Source: Bacteroidetes bacterium UBA4009 | GTDB taxonomy: Bacteria; Bacteroidota; Bacteroidia; NS11-12g; UBA9320 | NCBI GenBank assembly: GCA_002384205.1 | Contig: DGBH01000069.1 | Span: 1-5,374 of the forward strand | DNA: 5,374 bases | Direction of reading: 5' to 3' | Shown: positions 1 through 5,374 of the stretch, piece by piece | How the letters are laid out: every line of letters starts with the position of its first letter | Position numbering within the stretch: position 1 is the first letter of the stretch | The notes under the pieces: generated by a model | Told to the model about the DNA's origin: nothing | Database searches by the model: none | What the model saw: the letters and a program-made list of their open reading frames with translations, nothing else | Program-made: the position numbers and the translations under genes

Positions 1-302
1 GCAAATAATTCAGATTCTTGAATTTCTAAATTATCCGAAAGACCATAATTTAAAGAATAGTGTAATTTAATTTCTGAATCATTTAAAGGTCCTAACGAAA
101 AAGGCATTCCGCTACTAACCAAGGTACTACTACTAAAAATAGCATTTTGTAAAGAAACAGGATACGAACTCTTATGATCTAAGACGAATTTACACTTCAG
201 GGCATTGTCTTTATTATACACTTGATAAACTACTTTCTCTTTAAAAAGGCTTACCATAAGCCGATCACTCACGGCATTGATATAGGCGGCTTGTTCGGTC
301 AC
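1..302 (-). CDS. Uncharacterised protein, 5' part only (runs off left edge)
   Basis: An open frame of about 100 codons runs leftward off the window with no stop. It begins with residues VTEQAAYINAVSDRL and continues through a serine-rich stretch (SSSTLVSSGMPF) to LNYGLSDNLEIQESELF. I see no signal peptide, membrane segment or catalytic motif, and I do not recognise the family. The start is uncertain. GTG at 302 is the first conventional start codon after the in-frame stop at 329-331. A CTG at 323 would add seven residues (reading EVEKVG after the initiator) and overlap the upstream gene by 10 bp. The first ATG is not until 257, well inside the frame. The gene follows the 193-aa membrane-anchored protein on the same strand with a gap of 11 bp or an overlap, so the two are almost certainly co-transcribed and translationally linked. 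Steady codon use with no stops across 300 bp and this tight packing support a real gene. Its function is unknown. Confidence 0.72.
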   Translation of the reverse strand, partial: MTEQAAYINAVSDRLMVSLFKEKVVYQVYNKDNALKCKFVLDHKSSYPVSLQNAIFSSSTLVSSGMPFSLGPLNDSEIKLHYSLNYGLSDNLEIQESELF

Positions 303-313
303 GCCTACTTTTT

Positions 314-895
314 CTACTTCCAGTTTCCGTTATAGTTCACCTCAAAAAGAGACCCTACTCTAAGTGGATCATTCTTCTTGACACGTTCTTTACTAAACGG
401 ATAAGGATCTTTTATTTCGAATACGGGTACTACCACATTATTCTTTTTGATTTCACCAGAAGCTATGATAAATACGGCAGTATCTGTCTCGGGTAAAAAT
501 TTAAGTCCATTAATATCAACATTCTTATACAAAGAATCTTTTACGCTATATTCTATGGTGCGTGAGCTAAAGACTGTAGTAGAGTCATCTTTGTCCCCTT
601 CAAGAATCATAGTCTTTATGGTGCCTTCTTCTAAAAATTTAAAAAGTTCTTCAAATGTATTTGCAAACTTTCCGTTAGCGTCTTTGTAAAGCAACTCAGC
701 ATCTCTAAGTGCTTCTAATTTTTCAATTACCGCATCTTCCTTTAATTCTACCTCATCGGCATAAACCAGATCAGCATTGACGGTATCAACCGTTTTATAG
801 GCTAAAAAGGCAATTACAACTATAAGTCCAATTCTAATAAAGGATTTATACTTTTCATAAACTTCAAAAATATTTTTTAAGTCGGCGTATTTCAT
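314..895 (-). CDS. Uncharacterised protein with one N-terminal membrane anchor
   Basis: A 193-residue protein starting at ATG 895. A short basic and aromatic N-terminus (about residues 1-18) is followed by one hydrophobic helix at about 20-34 (IGLIVVIAFLAY) with no signal-peptidase site, so it is probably a single-pass inner-membrane protein with its bulk in the periplasm. Residues 44-72 form a charged, probably helical stretch, then DANGKFANTFEELFKFLEEG at 72-91. An N-terminal anchor, then a long helix containing ALRDAELLY, then an NGK-F/Y pattern loosely recalls type II secretion pseudopilins, but there is no prepilin peptidase site (no G before the hydrophobic stretch followed by FTLIE), so that is only a resemblance. 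The rest (about 100-193) looks beta-rich and contains IKDPYPFSKERVKKNDPLRVG. The downstream gene follows within 11 bp or overlaps it, suggesting a shared role. I believe similar proteins of unknown function occur in Bacteroidota, but I cannot name the family. Confidence 0.9.
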   Translation of the reverse strand: MKYADLKNIFEVYEKYKSFIRIGLIVVIAFLAYKTVDTVNADLVYADEVELKEDAVIEKLEALRDAELLYKDANGKFANTFEELFKFLEEGTIKTMILEGDKDDSTTVFSSRTIEYSVKDSLYKNVDINGLKFLPETDTAVFIIASGEIKKNNVVVPVFEIKDPYPFSKERVKKNDPLRVGSLFEVNYNGNWK

Positions 896-1042
896 TTATG
901 CTAATGTGTTTCTTGAGTGGCAATATTACGTAAAATCAGTTAAATATATTTTGACTTTGCATTTTTTATTGATGACAGGGGCTCTTCAGGTGACGAAAGG
1001 TTTGAAGCACCCAACGATACGGTCATAATGGTGTATTCTTCT
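896..1042. other. Intergenic gap between ccmB and the 193-aa gene
   Basis: 147 bp without a convincing gene, lying between two genes that both point left. It holds an imperfect inverted repeat (arms 979-987 and 1004-1012: nine positions with one mismatch and one G-T pair, 16-nt loop) that could fold in the ccmB transcript just after its stop. No T-run follows it, so it is not a clear intrinsic terminator. At 921-928 the minus strand reads TAATATTG, a 7-of-8 match to the Bacteroidota -7 element TAnnTTTG. It is placed to start a transcript about 19 nt before the 193-aa gene, but there is no TTG at the expected -33 distance. Whether the 193-aa gene has its own promoter or is read through from ccmB is therefore open. 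Confidence 0.4.
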
Positions 1043-1708
1043 TTACTCCTCCCAGACGTACTTAAACAATACCACGGAAAGAACCAATTGCATCGCGAGC
1101 AATAATAATAACACTAACCAATCTTGAAAAAATAGATTCGTATCTAACGGAGAAATGGCTTTACTCGCTGATTTTAAACTTACTAAAAGGCTTGGAATAA
1201 GTAACGGTAAACTTAATATCATAGCAACCAGACTGCTATTTTTTGCGCCGAGTGCTAAGGCAGAGTTAAAGGTAAATACAGCAGAATTACAAAGGGTAAA
1301 CAATAATGCTGTTACCATATATTGCCAGAAGTGTGGAATACTTTGGGGCAGCCAAAAATTCATTAAAACGCAAAGCACTGCCAAAAAAAAGGCATTGACT
1401 AAAAACTGATAGGCAATTTTAGAGACTATAATAGCCCGGCTATCTACCAAGAATTTATAGTACAGTAAACTTCCTTTATTTTCCATCAGAAAACTTCGCC
1501 CAATGTTTTGTACTACTCCAAAGATAAGAACGACATAAAATAAACTGTGCCATACCATGTTACTAGCTTGCTTCTGAATCGTGTAGATGATAAAAACGGA
1601 AACAACCAATAGCAGCACCAGTGACCACAAGGCATACTTATTTTTAAGCTCCATTTTGAGCTCTTTTAGAAAAAGTTGTTTTATCTGCTTAATAAGTGCA
1701 GTTTGCAT
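1043..1708 (-). CDS. ccmB: Haem exporter permease, CcmB family
   Basis: A 221-residue integral membrane protein that matches the CcmB family in length (about 220 aa) and layout. CcmB is a permease component of the CcmABCD ABC-type complex used in system I cytochrome c maturation, handling haem and its release to CcmE in the inner membrane. The sequence shows a basic amphipathic N-terminus (KQIKQLFLKELKMELKNKYA, 7-26), then six hydrophobic segments at about 26-44, 52-69, 97-119, 130-152, 158-178 and 196-216. Between helices 2 and 3 lies the family-typical stretch with GRSFLMENKGSLLYYKFL (70-87). I chose ATG 1708 over ATG 1732 because the extra eight residues (MYFCDSKF) do not look like the family's N-terminus, and because a promoter-like element overlaps that extension. 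The ATPase CcmA and the partner CcmC are not in the window; what follows leftward is unrelated. The assignment rests on overall resemblance. Confidence 0.85.
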   Translation of the reverse strand: MQTALIKQIKQLFLKELKMELKNKYALWSLVLLLVVSVFIIYTIQKQASNMVWHSLFYVVLIFGVVQNIGRSFLMENKGSLLYYKFLVDSRAIIVSKIAYQFLVNAFFLAVLCVLMNFWLPQSIPHFWQYMVTALLFTLCNSAVFTFNSALALGAKNSSLVAMILSLPLLIPSLLVSLKSASKAISPLDTNLFFQDWLVLLLLLAMQLVLSVVLFKYVWEE

Positions 1709-1715
1709 AAATTTG
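1708..1715 (+). promoter_or_regulatory. Possible -7 element for the rightward TerB-like/accC operon
   Basis: TAAATTTG fits the Bacteroidota sigma-A -7 consensus TAnnTTTG exactly. It would start transcription near 1721, giving a leader of about 15 nt before ATG 1736, which is normal for this phylum. No TTG lies 17-23 bp upstream (the nearest, at 1676-1678, is 29 bp away), so the -33 half is weak or absent. The element begins on the first base of the ccmB start codon on the other strand. Confidence 0.35.
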
Positions 1716-1721
1716 CTGTCG

Positions 1722-1729
1722 CAAAAGTA
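1722..1729 (-). promoter_or_regulatory. Possible -7 element for ccmB
   Basis: Read on the minus strand this is TACTTTTG, an exact fit to TAnnTTTG, followed by C, as is common in Bacteroidota promoters. A TTG (minus strand, 1747-1745) sits upstream with a 15-bp spacer, shorter than the usual 17 or more. Transcription would begin near 1715, leaving a very short leader before ATG 1708 and excluding the alternative start at 1732. The upstream half lies inside the coding sequence of the divergent gene. Confidence 0.4.
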
Positions 1730-1735
1730 CATTTA

Positions 1736-2194
1736 ATGTTATACCAATTACAGAAGTTATCAGAACAAGAAAGATTAGCCGTTCAACAGTCACCAGTTTG
1801 GGTCACCTTACTTATTGCCTGCGCTAATCACGATATAGAAGAATCGGAAATAGATAGAGCAAAAGAAATAGTGCATATCAAATCATTTGCTACTCAAAAT
1901 GACGTCAAACATCTATACAAGAATCTAGACGGCCACATTGATCAAGCCATAGATGATGCATTAAGAATATTGCCGGCCAACGGAAACGATAGATTAGTTC
2001 TTCTCGAAAAACACATTTCCGATCTTAATAACATCCTTCCTAAATTAGACAGCACCTATGCTTCACAACTATATGATAGCCTTATAAGTCTAGCTATTTC
2101 AGTGGCGCAATCTGAAGGAGGAGTGTTTGGAATTAAACGAATAAGCCAAGACGAGAAAAAGTACATTCACTTACCTATGCTGCATAAGCCTTGA
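1736..2194 (+). CDS. Small all-helical protein, TerB-like, coupled to biotin carboxylase
   Basis: A 152-residue soluble protein predicted to be entirely helical, with no signal peptide or membrane segment. Two stretches resemble the helix, acidic loop, helix pattern of TerB-like domains (metal-binding helical domains first seen in tellurite resistance proteins): LLIACANHDIEESEIDRAKEI at about 25-45, and AISVAQSEGG...ISQDEKKYI at about 120-144. The usual DG pair is not kept in the first copy, so metal binding is doubtful and the family call is tentative. ATG 1736 is preferred to the TTG at 1676: the longer form would run through ccmB's 5' end and through the promoter elements at 1708-1729. Its stop overlaps the accC start in the four bases TTGA (2191-2194), so translation of the two is probably coupled. 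This suggests, without proving, a role linked to the carboxylase. Confidence 0.85.
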   Translation: MLYQLQKLSEQERLAVQQSPVWVTLLIACANHDIEESEIDRAKEIVHIKSFATQNDVKHLYKNLDGHIDQAIDDALRILPANGNDRLVLLEKHISDLNNILPKLDSTYASQLYDSLISLAISVAQSEGGVFGIKRISQDEKKYIHLPMLHKP

Positions 2195-3660
2195 AAAAAA
2201 TATTAATAGCAAACCGTGGCGAAATTGCCGTAAGAGTGATAAAAACTTGTCGAAAGATGGGTATCTCCACCGTAGCTATTTACTCGGAGGCAGACAGAGA
2301 TTCTAAACATGTGCAAATGGCTGATGAGGCTTTTTGCGTAGGACCTGCACCTAGTGCAGAGAGTTATCTGCAAGCCGCCAAAATAATACAAATCTGCAAA
2401 GAAAACAACGTAGATGGGATACATCCTGGCTATGGTTTTTTATCTGAAAATGCAGGTTTTGTAAAAGCCGTTAAGAATGCCGGTATAACCTTTATAGGAC
2501 CTAGTCCTGAGGCTATAGACCTAATGGGAAGTAAAATTGCCAGCAAGCAAGCCGTAGAAAAGTACGGTGTACCTCTCGTTCCAGGCATTAATCACGCCGT
2601 GGAAGACATTAGTGAGGCTGCTGACGTGGCCAATCAAATAGGCTACCCTGTGCTGGTAAAAGCCAGTGCCGGAGGCGGCGGAAAGGGAATGCGTATTGTG
2701 CACGACCCGAAAGATTTAGAAAGCCAAATGAGAACCGCACAAAGTGAAGCTCAAAGTGCTTTTGGAGATCGTTCTGTTTTTATAGAAAAGTTTGTTACCA
2801 AGCCAAGACATATAGAAATACAGCTCATCGCAGATAATCATGGCAACGTAATTTACTTGCTAGAGCGCGAGTGTTCTATACAAAGACGTCACCAAAAACT
2901 AGTAGAAGAAGCTCCTAGTATAGTGCTTACTCCAGCACTACGAAAAGCAATGGGAGAAGCAGCCGTTAATGTGGCTAAAGCCTGCAACTATTCAGGAGCC
3001 GGCACTGTTGAATTCTTATTAGATGCAGACCATCATTTTTATTTCTTAGAAATGAATACACGCCTGCAAGTGGAGCATCCTGTTACGGAACTAATAACGG
3101 GATTAGACCTTGTGGCAGAACAAATAAAAGTAGCGCGTAACGAGAAACTTACGTATTCCCAAGACGATATAAAGGCCAATGGACATGCCATTGAACTTCG
3201 CTTGACCGCGGAAGAAACTGAGAATGACTTTACGCCAGCCATTGGAACGATTAACACCTACCAAGCACCTAAAGACGAGTGGGTACGTTTAGATGATTTT
3301 GTATATGAGGGATATGAAATACCTATATATTATGATAACATGTTTGCTAAACTTATCGTTTGGGGAGCAGATCGTACGGAAGCTATACAACGCATGATTA
3401 AAGCCTGCAATGATTTTAAAATTGAGGGAGTTCCAACTACCTTAGATTTTGGACGGTTTGTCATGCAACATCCTAAATTTATTGAAGGAGATTTTGACAC
3501 CAATTTTATAGCACAATACTACACACCTGAAGCACGTGCTGAACAAGATTACGAAATCAATAAAGCGGCATCACTATTTACGTACTTGGAATTTAACGAA
3601 CACAAAGAGGTTATAGTCGCCAAGCATACCAGTAGTAATTGGAATAAACGAAATCTTTAG
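2191..3660 (+). CDS. accC: Biotin carboxylase subunit of acetyl-/propionyl-CoA carboxylase
   Basis: A 489-residue cytosolic ATP-grasp enzyme that carboxylates biotin on a carrier protein using ATP and bicarbonate, the first half-reaction of acyl-CoA carboxylases. Domains in order: N-terminal biotin-carboxylase fold (KKILIANRGEIAVRVI, 2-17; HPGYGFLSEN, 78-87), ATP-grasp (about 114-330) and C-terminal domain (about 331-445). Residues equivalent to the E. coli AccC active site are all present: K115, K157, glycine loop GGGGKGM 161-167, E199-K200, H207, Q231/H234/K236 in CSIQRRHQK, E274, E287, N289, R291, E295 and R337. The start is TTG 2191: an in-frame stop at 2185-2187 excludes anything earlier, and the next ATG (residue 23) lies inside the conserved fold. 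The tail beyond about 445, ending SSNWNKRNL, resembles the acyl-CoA (propionyl-CoA type) carboxylase form of Bacteroidota, so the physiological substrate is uncertain. Biotin-carrier and carboxyltransferase genes do not follow; tex does. The segment AEETENDFTPAIG (340-352) departs from the usual AEDP..NFLPS.G. Confidence 0.95.
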   Translation: MKKILIANRGEIAVRVIKTCRKMGISTVAIYSEADRDSKHVQMADEAFCVGPAPSAESYLQAAKIIQICKENNVDGIHPGYGFLSENAGFVKAVKNAGITFIGPSPEAIDLMGSKIASKQAVEKYGVPLVPGINHAVEDISEAADVANQIGYPVLVKASAGGGGKGMRIVHDPKDLESQMRTAQSEAQSAFGDRSVFIEKFVTKPRHIEIQLIADNHGNVIYLLERECSIQRRHQKLVEEAPSIVLTPALRKAMGEAAVNVAKACNYSGAGTVEFLLDADHHFYFLEMNTRLQVEHPVTELITGLDLVAEQIKVARNEKLTYSQDDIKANGHAIELRLTAEETENDFTPAIGTINTYQAPKDEWVRLDDFVYEGYEIPIYYDNMFAKLIVWGADRTEAIQRMIKACNDFKIEGVPTTLDFGRFVMQHPKFIEGDFDTNFIAQYYTPEARAEQDYEINKAASLFTYLEFNEHKEVIVAKHTSSNWNKRNL

Positions 3661-3666
3661 AATTAT

Positions 3667-3690
3667 AGGGTTACACCCTTACTATTTCTT
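3667..3690 (+). terminator. Weak hairpin after accC
   Basis: Seven bases past the accC stop, AGGGT (3667-3671) can pair with ACCCT (3675-3679) around a 3-nt loop, followed by a modestly T-rich stretch (TACTATTTCTT). A 5-bp stem with no true T-run would be at best a leaky terminator, so read-through from accC into tex remains likely. Confidence 0.25.
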
Positions 3691-3737
3691 AGATCACAAC
3701 TTAATTTCTAGCACAACATAATATATTCGCTTCTATC

Positions 3738-5374
3738 TTGGAACGACGTATAGCACAACTAACCAATATTAACGAAAAGCAGGTCGCTGCAGTTTTAAAA
3801 TTACTTGCCGAAGGGGGAACGATACCTTTTATAGCTCGCTATAGAAAAGAAGCCACCGGAAGTTTAGATGAGGTTGCTATCGAAAAAATAGATGTAGCAC
3901 AGACAAAATTTATCGAACTCGAAAAAAGAAAACAGTCTATTCTGGATCGATTAGCAGAACTTAACGTACATAAACCTGAACTCATAGCACAAATTCAAAA
4001 CTGCTATGATCCCAGAGAACTCGAAGACCTATACCTTCCCTATAAGCAAAAACGAAAAACCAAAGCTACCGTTGCCATAGAGCAAGGATTAGAACCGCTG
4101 GCTAAGCTAATTATGGCTCAACGCCAAAGCGATATAATGGCACAAGCCTATCGCTTTTCCAAAAATGGACTTACGGCAGACGACGCACTAGAAGGCGCAC
4201 GTCATATTATAGCAGAATGGGTAAGCGAGAGTACCGCGGCACGACACGCCATACGCACTAGCTATGAACGACATGCTACGCTTACCTCCAAAATAGATAA
4301 GAAAAAAACAGCCGACGCACAGAAATATTTAGACTATTTTGATTTCTCCCAGAGTATTAACCGTATTCCCAGTCATAGATTACTGGCTATACTGCGTGCA
4401 GAAAAAGAAGGTTTACTAAAAGTAAAAATAGAAATAGATAATGAACGTGCACTTGAACGACTTGAACGCATATTTATTCGCTCCAATGCCGATGCCGCTC
4501 ATCACATACAACTCGCCGTAAAAGACAGCTACAAACGTCTCTTAGCGCCAAGCATAGAAACCGAAATTCGCAAAGAAGCAAAAGAAAAAGCAGACCTAGA
4601 AGCAATCGGAATATTTGCCCATAATCTTACCCAATTACTAATGGCGCCTCCACTCGGCACAAAGCGTATATTGGCGTTAGACCCCGGTTTTAGAACAGGC
4701 TGCAAATTGACATGCCTAGACCTGCAAAGTAACTTAGTGCACCATAGCACCATTTACCCACATGAACCACAAAATGATAAAGACAACGCTCGTCACCGTA
4801 TCGAAAGCCTCATTCCCAAGTACGGTATAGAAGCCATAGCTATAGGAAACGGAACAGCTGGCAGAGAAACCGAACAATTTATTAAAAGCATATTACCCAA
4901 AGATTCTGCCATAGAAGTATATCTGATAAGTGAAGCAGGCGCATCCATATACTCTGCAAGTGAGGCCGCTAGAGAAGAATTCCCAGACTTAGATTTAACC
5001 GTGAGAGGATCTATTTCTATCGGGCGCAGACTTATTGACCCATTAGCCGAATTGGTAAAAATAGAACCTAAAAGTATAGGCGTAGGACAATACCAGCACG
5101 ATGTAGATCAAAGTAAACTAAAAACCACACTAGATAACGTAGTATGTTTTGCCGTAAATAAAGTGGGCGTAAATGTAAATACAGCCAGCAAACATTTGTT
5201 GCAATATGTTGCCGGATTGGGGCCTAAACTCGCACAAAATGTAGTAAATCATCGCCAAGAAAACGGGGCATTTAAAAGTATAGATCAACTAAAAAAAATA
5301 AAAGGATTTGGAGCCAAGGCTTACGAACAGTCTGCAGGATTTTTACGCGTGCTAGATGGTGACAATCCTTTAGA
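3738..5374 (+). CDS. tex: RNA-binding transcription accessory protein Tex, 3' end missing
   Basis: 545 codons of an open frame that runs off the right edge; full-length Tex proteins are usually 700-780 aa. Tex is a conserved cytosolic nucleic-acid-binding protein, related to eukaryotic Spt6, implicated in transcription. Visible parts: an N-terminal helical Tex region with GGTIPFIARYRKEATGSLDE (26-45) and EDLYLPYK (96-103); a YqgF/RNase H-like domain with ALDPGFRTGCK (313-323, D315 at the usual acidic position), IGNGTAGRETE (369-379) and SEAGASIYSASE (398-409); then helix-hairpin-helix motifs around GLG 493-495 and GFG 523-525. The C-terminal S1 RNA-binding domain lies beyond the window. The start is TTG 3738: the in-frame stop at 3702-3704 is followed by no earlier ATG, GTG or TTG, and MERRIAQLTNI fits the family's N-terminus. 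There is no Shine-Dalgarno sequence. A weak promoter-like TATATTCG lies at 3722-3729; otherwise tex may be read from the accC transcript. Confidence 0.95.
   Translation, partial: MERRIAQLTNINEKQVAAVLKLLAEGGTIPFIARYRKEATGSLDEVAIEKIDVAQTKFIELEKRKQSILDRLAELNVHKPELIAQIQNCYDPRELEDLYLPYKQKRKTKATVAIEQGLEPLAKLIMAQRQSDIMAQAYRFSKNGLTADDALEGARHIIAEWVSESTAARHAIRTSYERHATLTSKIDKKKTADAQKYLDYFDFSQSINRIPSHRLLAILRAEKEGLLKVKIEIDNERALERLERIFIRSNADAAHHIQLAVKDSYKRLLAPSIETEIRKEAKEKADLEAIGIFAHNLTQLLMAPPLGTKRILALDPGFRTGCKLTCLDLQSNLVHHSTIYPHEPQNDKDNARHRIESLIPKYGIEAIAIGNGTAGRETEQFIKSILPKDSAIEVYLISEAGASIYSASEAAREEFPDLDLTVRGSISIGRRLIDPLAELVKIEPKSIGVGQYQHDVDQSKLKTTLDNVVCFAVNKVGVNVNTASKHLLQYVAGLGPKLAQNVVNHRQENGAFKSIDQLKKIKGFGAKAYEQSAGFLRVLDGDNPL

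Noticed and set aside
447..689. 80-codon plus-strand frame opposite the 193-aa gene
   Set aside because: It lies entirely within the antisense of a well-supported gene and shows no independent coding features.
941..960. Plus-strand promoter-like TGACTTTG at 952-959
   Set aside because: It deviates from TAnnTTTG and no rightward gene lies downstream before 1736; the following DNA is antisense to ccmB.
971..1020. Possible tRNA-like folding in the gap
   Set aside because: A TTCAAAC resembling a T-loop is present on the minus strand, but the flanking bases cannot form a T-stem and no acceptor or anticodon arms are found.
940..1026. A 28-codon minus-strand reading frame in the ccmB-hypothetical gap (starts MTVSLGASNL)
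   Set aside because: It is short, has no recognisable similarity or hydrophobic segment, overlaps the inverted repeat, and its composition is unlike the neighbouring genes; probably chance.
1155..1409. 84-codon plus-strand frame opposite ccmB
   Set aside because: It is a shadow of the hydrophobic ccmB coding sequence; the predicted peptide has no domain or plausible start context.
1676..1735. N-terminal extension of the TerB-like protein from TTG 1676
   Set aside because: It would overlap ccmB's 5' end and the probable promoter elements at 1708-1729, and the added residues do not continue the helical domain.
4529..4753. 74-codon minus-strand frame within tex
   Set aside because: It is antisense to the conserved YqgF-domain coding region of tex, with no support of its own.

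Overview
This window looks like chromosomal DNA from a member of the Bacteroidota, most likely the Flavobacteriaceae. The evidence is AT-rich coding sequence with heavy use of ATA and TTA/CTA codons, no Shine-Dalgarno sequences before the genes, TAnnTTTG-type promoter elements in the one divergent intergenic region, and protein sequences typical of that phylum (CcmB, an acyl-CoA carboxylase-type biotin carboxylase, Tex). No tRNA or rRNA gene, insertion sequence, CRISPR array or phage gene is visible.

Minus strand (1-1708). Reading leftward from 1708: a 221-residue CcmB-family membrane protein (haem exporter permease for cytochrome c maturation); a 147-bp gap with no convincing gene; an uncharacterised 193-residue protein with one N-terminal membrane anchor; and, nearly or actually overlapping it, the 5' part of a second uncharacterised gene that runs off the left edge. 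The last two look co-transcribed and may act together at the membrane.

Divergent junction (1708-1736). The ccmB start and the start of the rightward gene are only 27 bp apart. The gap and its edges hold a TAnnTTTG match on each strand, which suggests two overlapping promoters that compete for RNA polymerase.

Plus strand (1736-5374). A 152-residue all-helical protein resembling TerB-type domains overlaps by 4 bp (TTGA) with a complete biotin carboxylase gene (accC type, 489 aa, all catalytic residues present). After 77 bp comes tex, an RNA-binding transcription accessory protein, whose first 545 residues are in the window before it runs off the right edge. Both accC and tex appear to start at TTG, and in each case an in-frame stop just upstream leaves no alternative. 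The biotin-carrier and carboxyltransferase partners of the biotin carboxylase are not next to it here.

Overall this is mostly housekeeping DNA. The parts least explained by known biology are the membrane-anchored hypothetical gene pair at the left edge, the small protein coupled to the biotin carboxylase, and the run of non-ATG starts.
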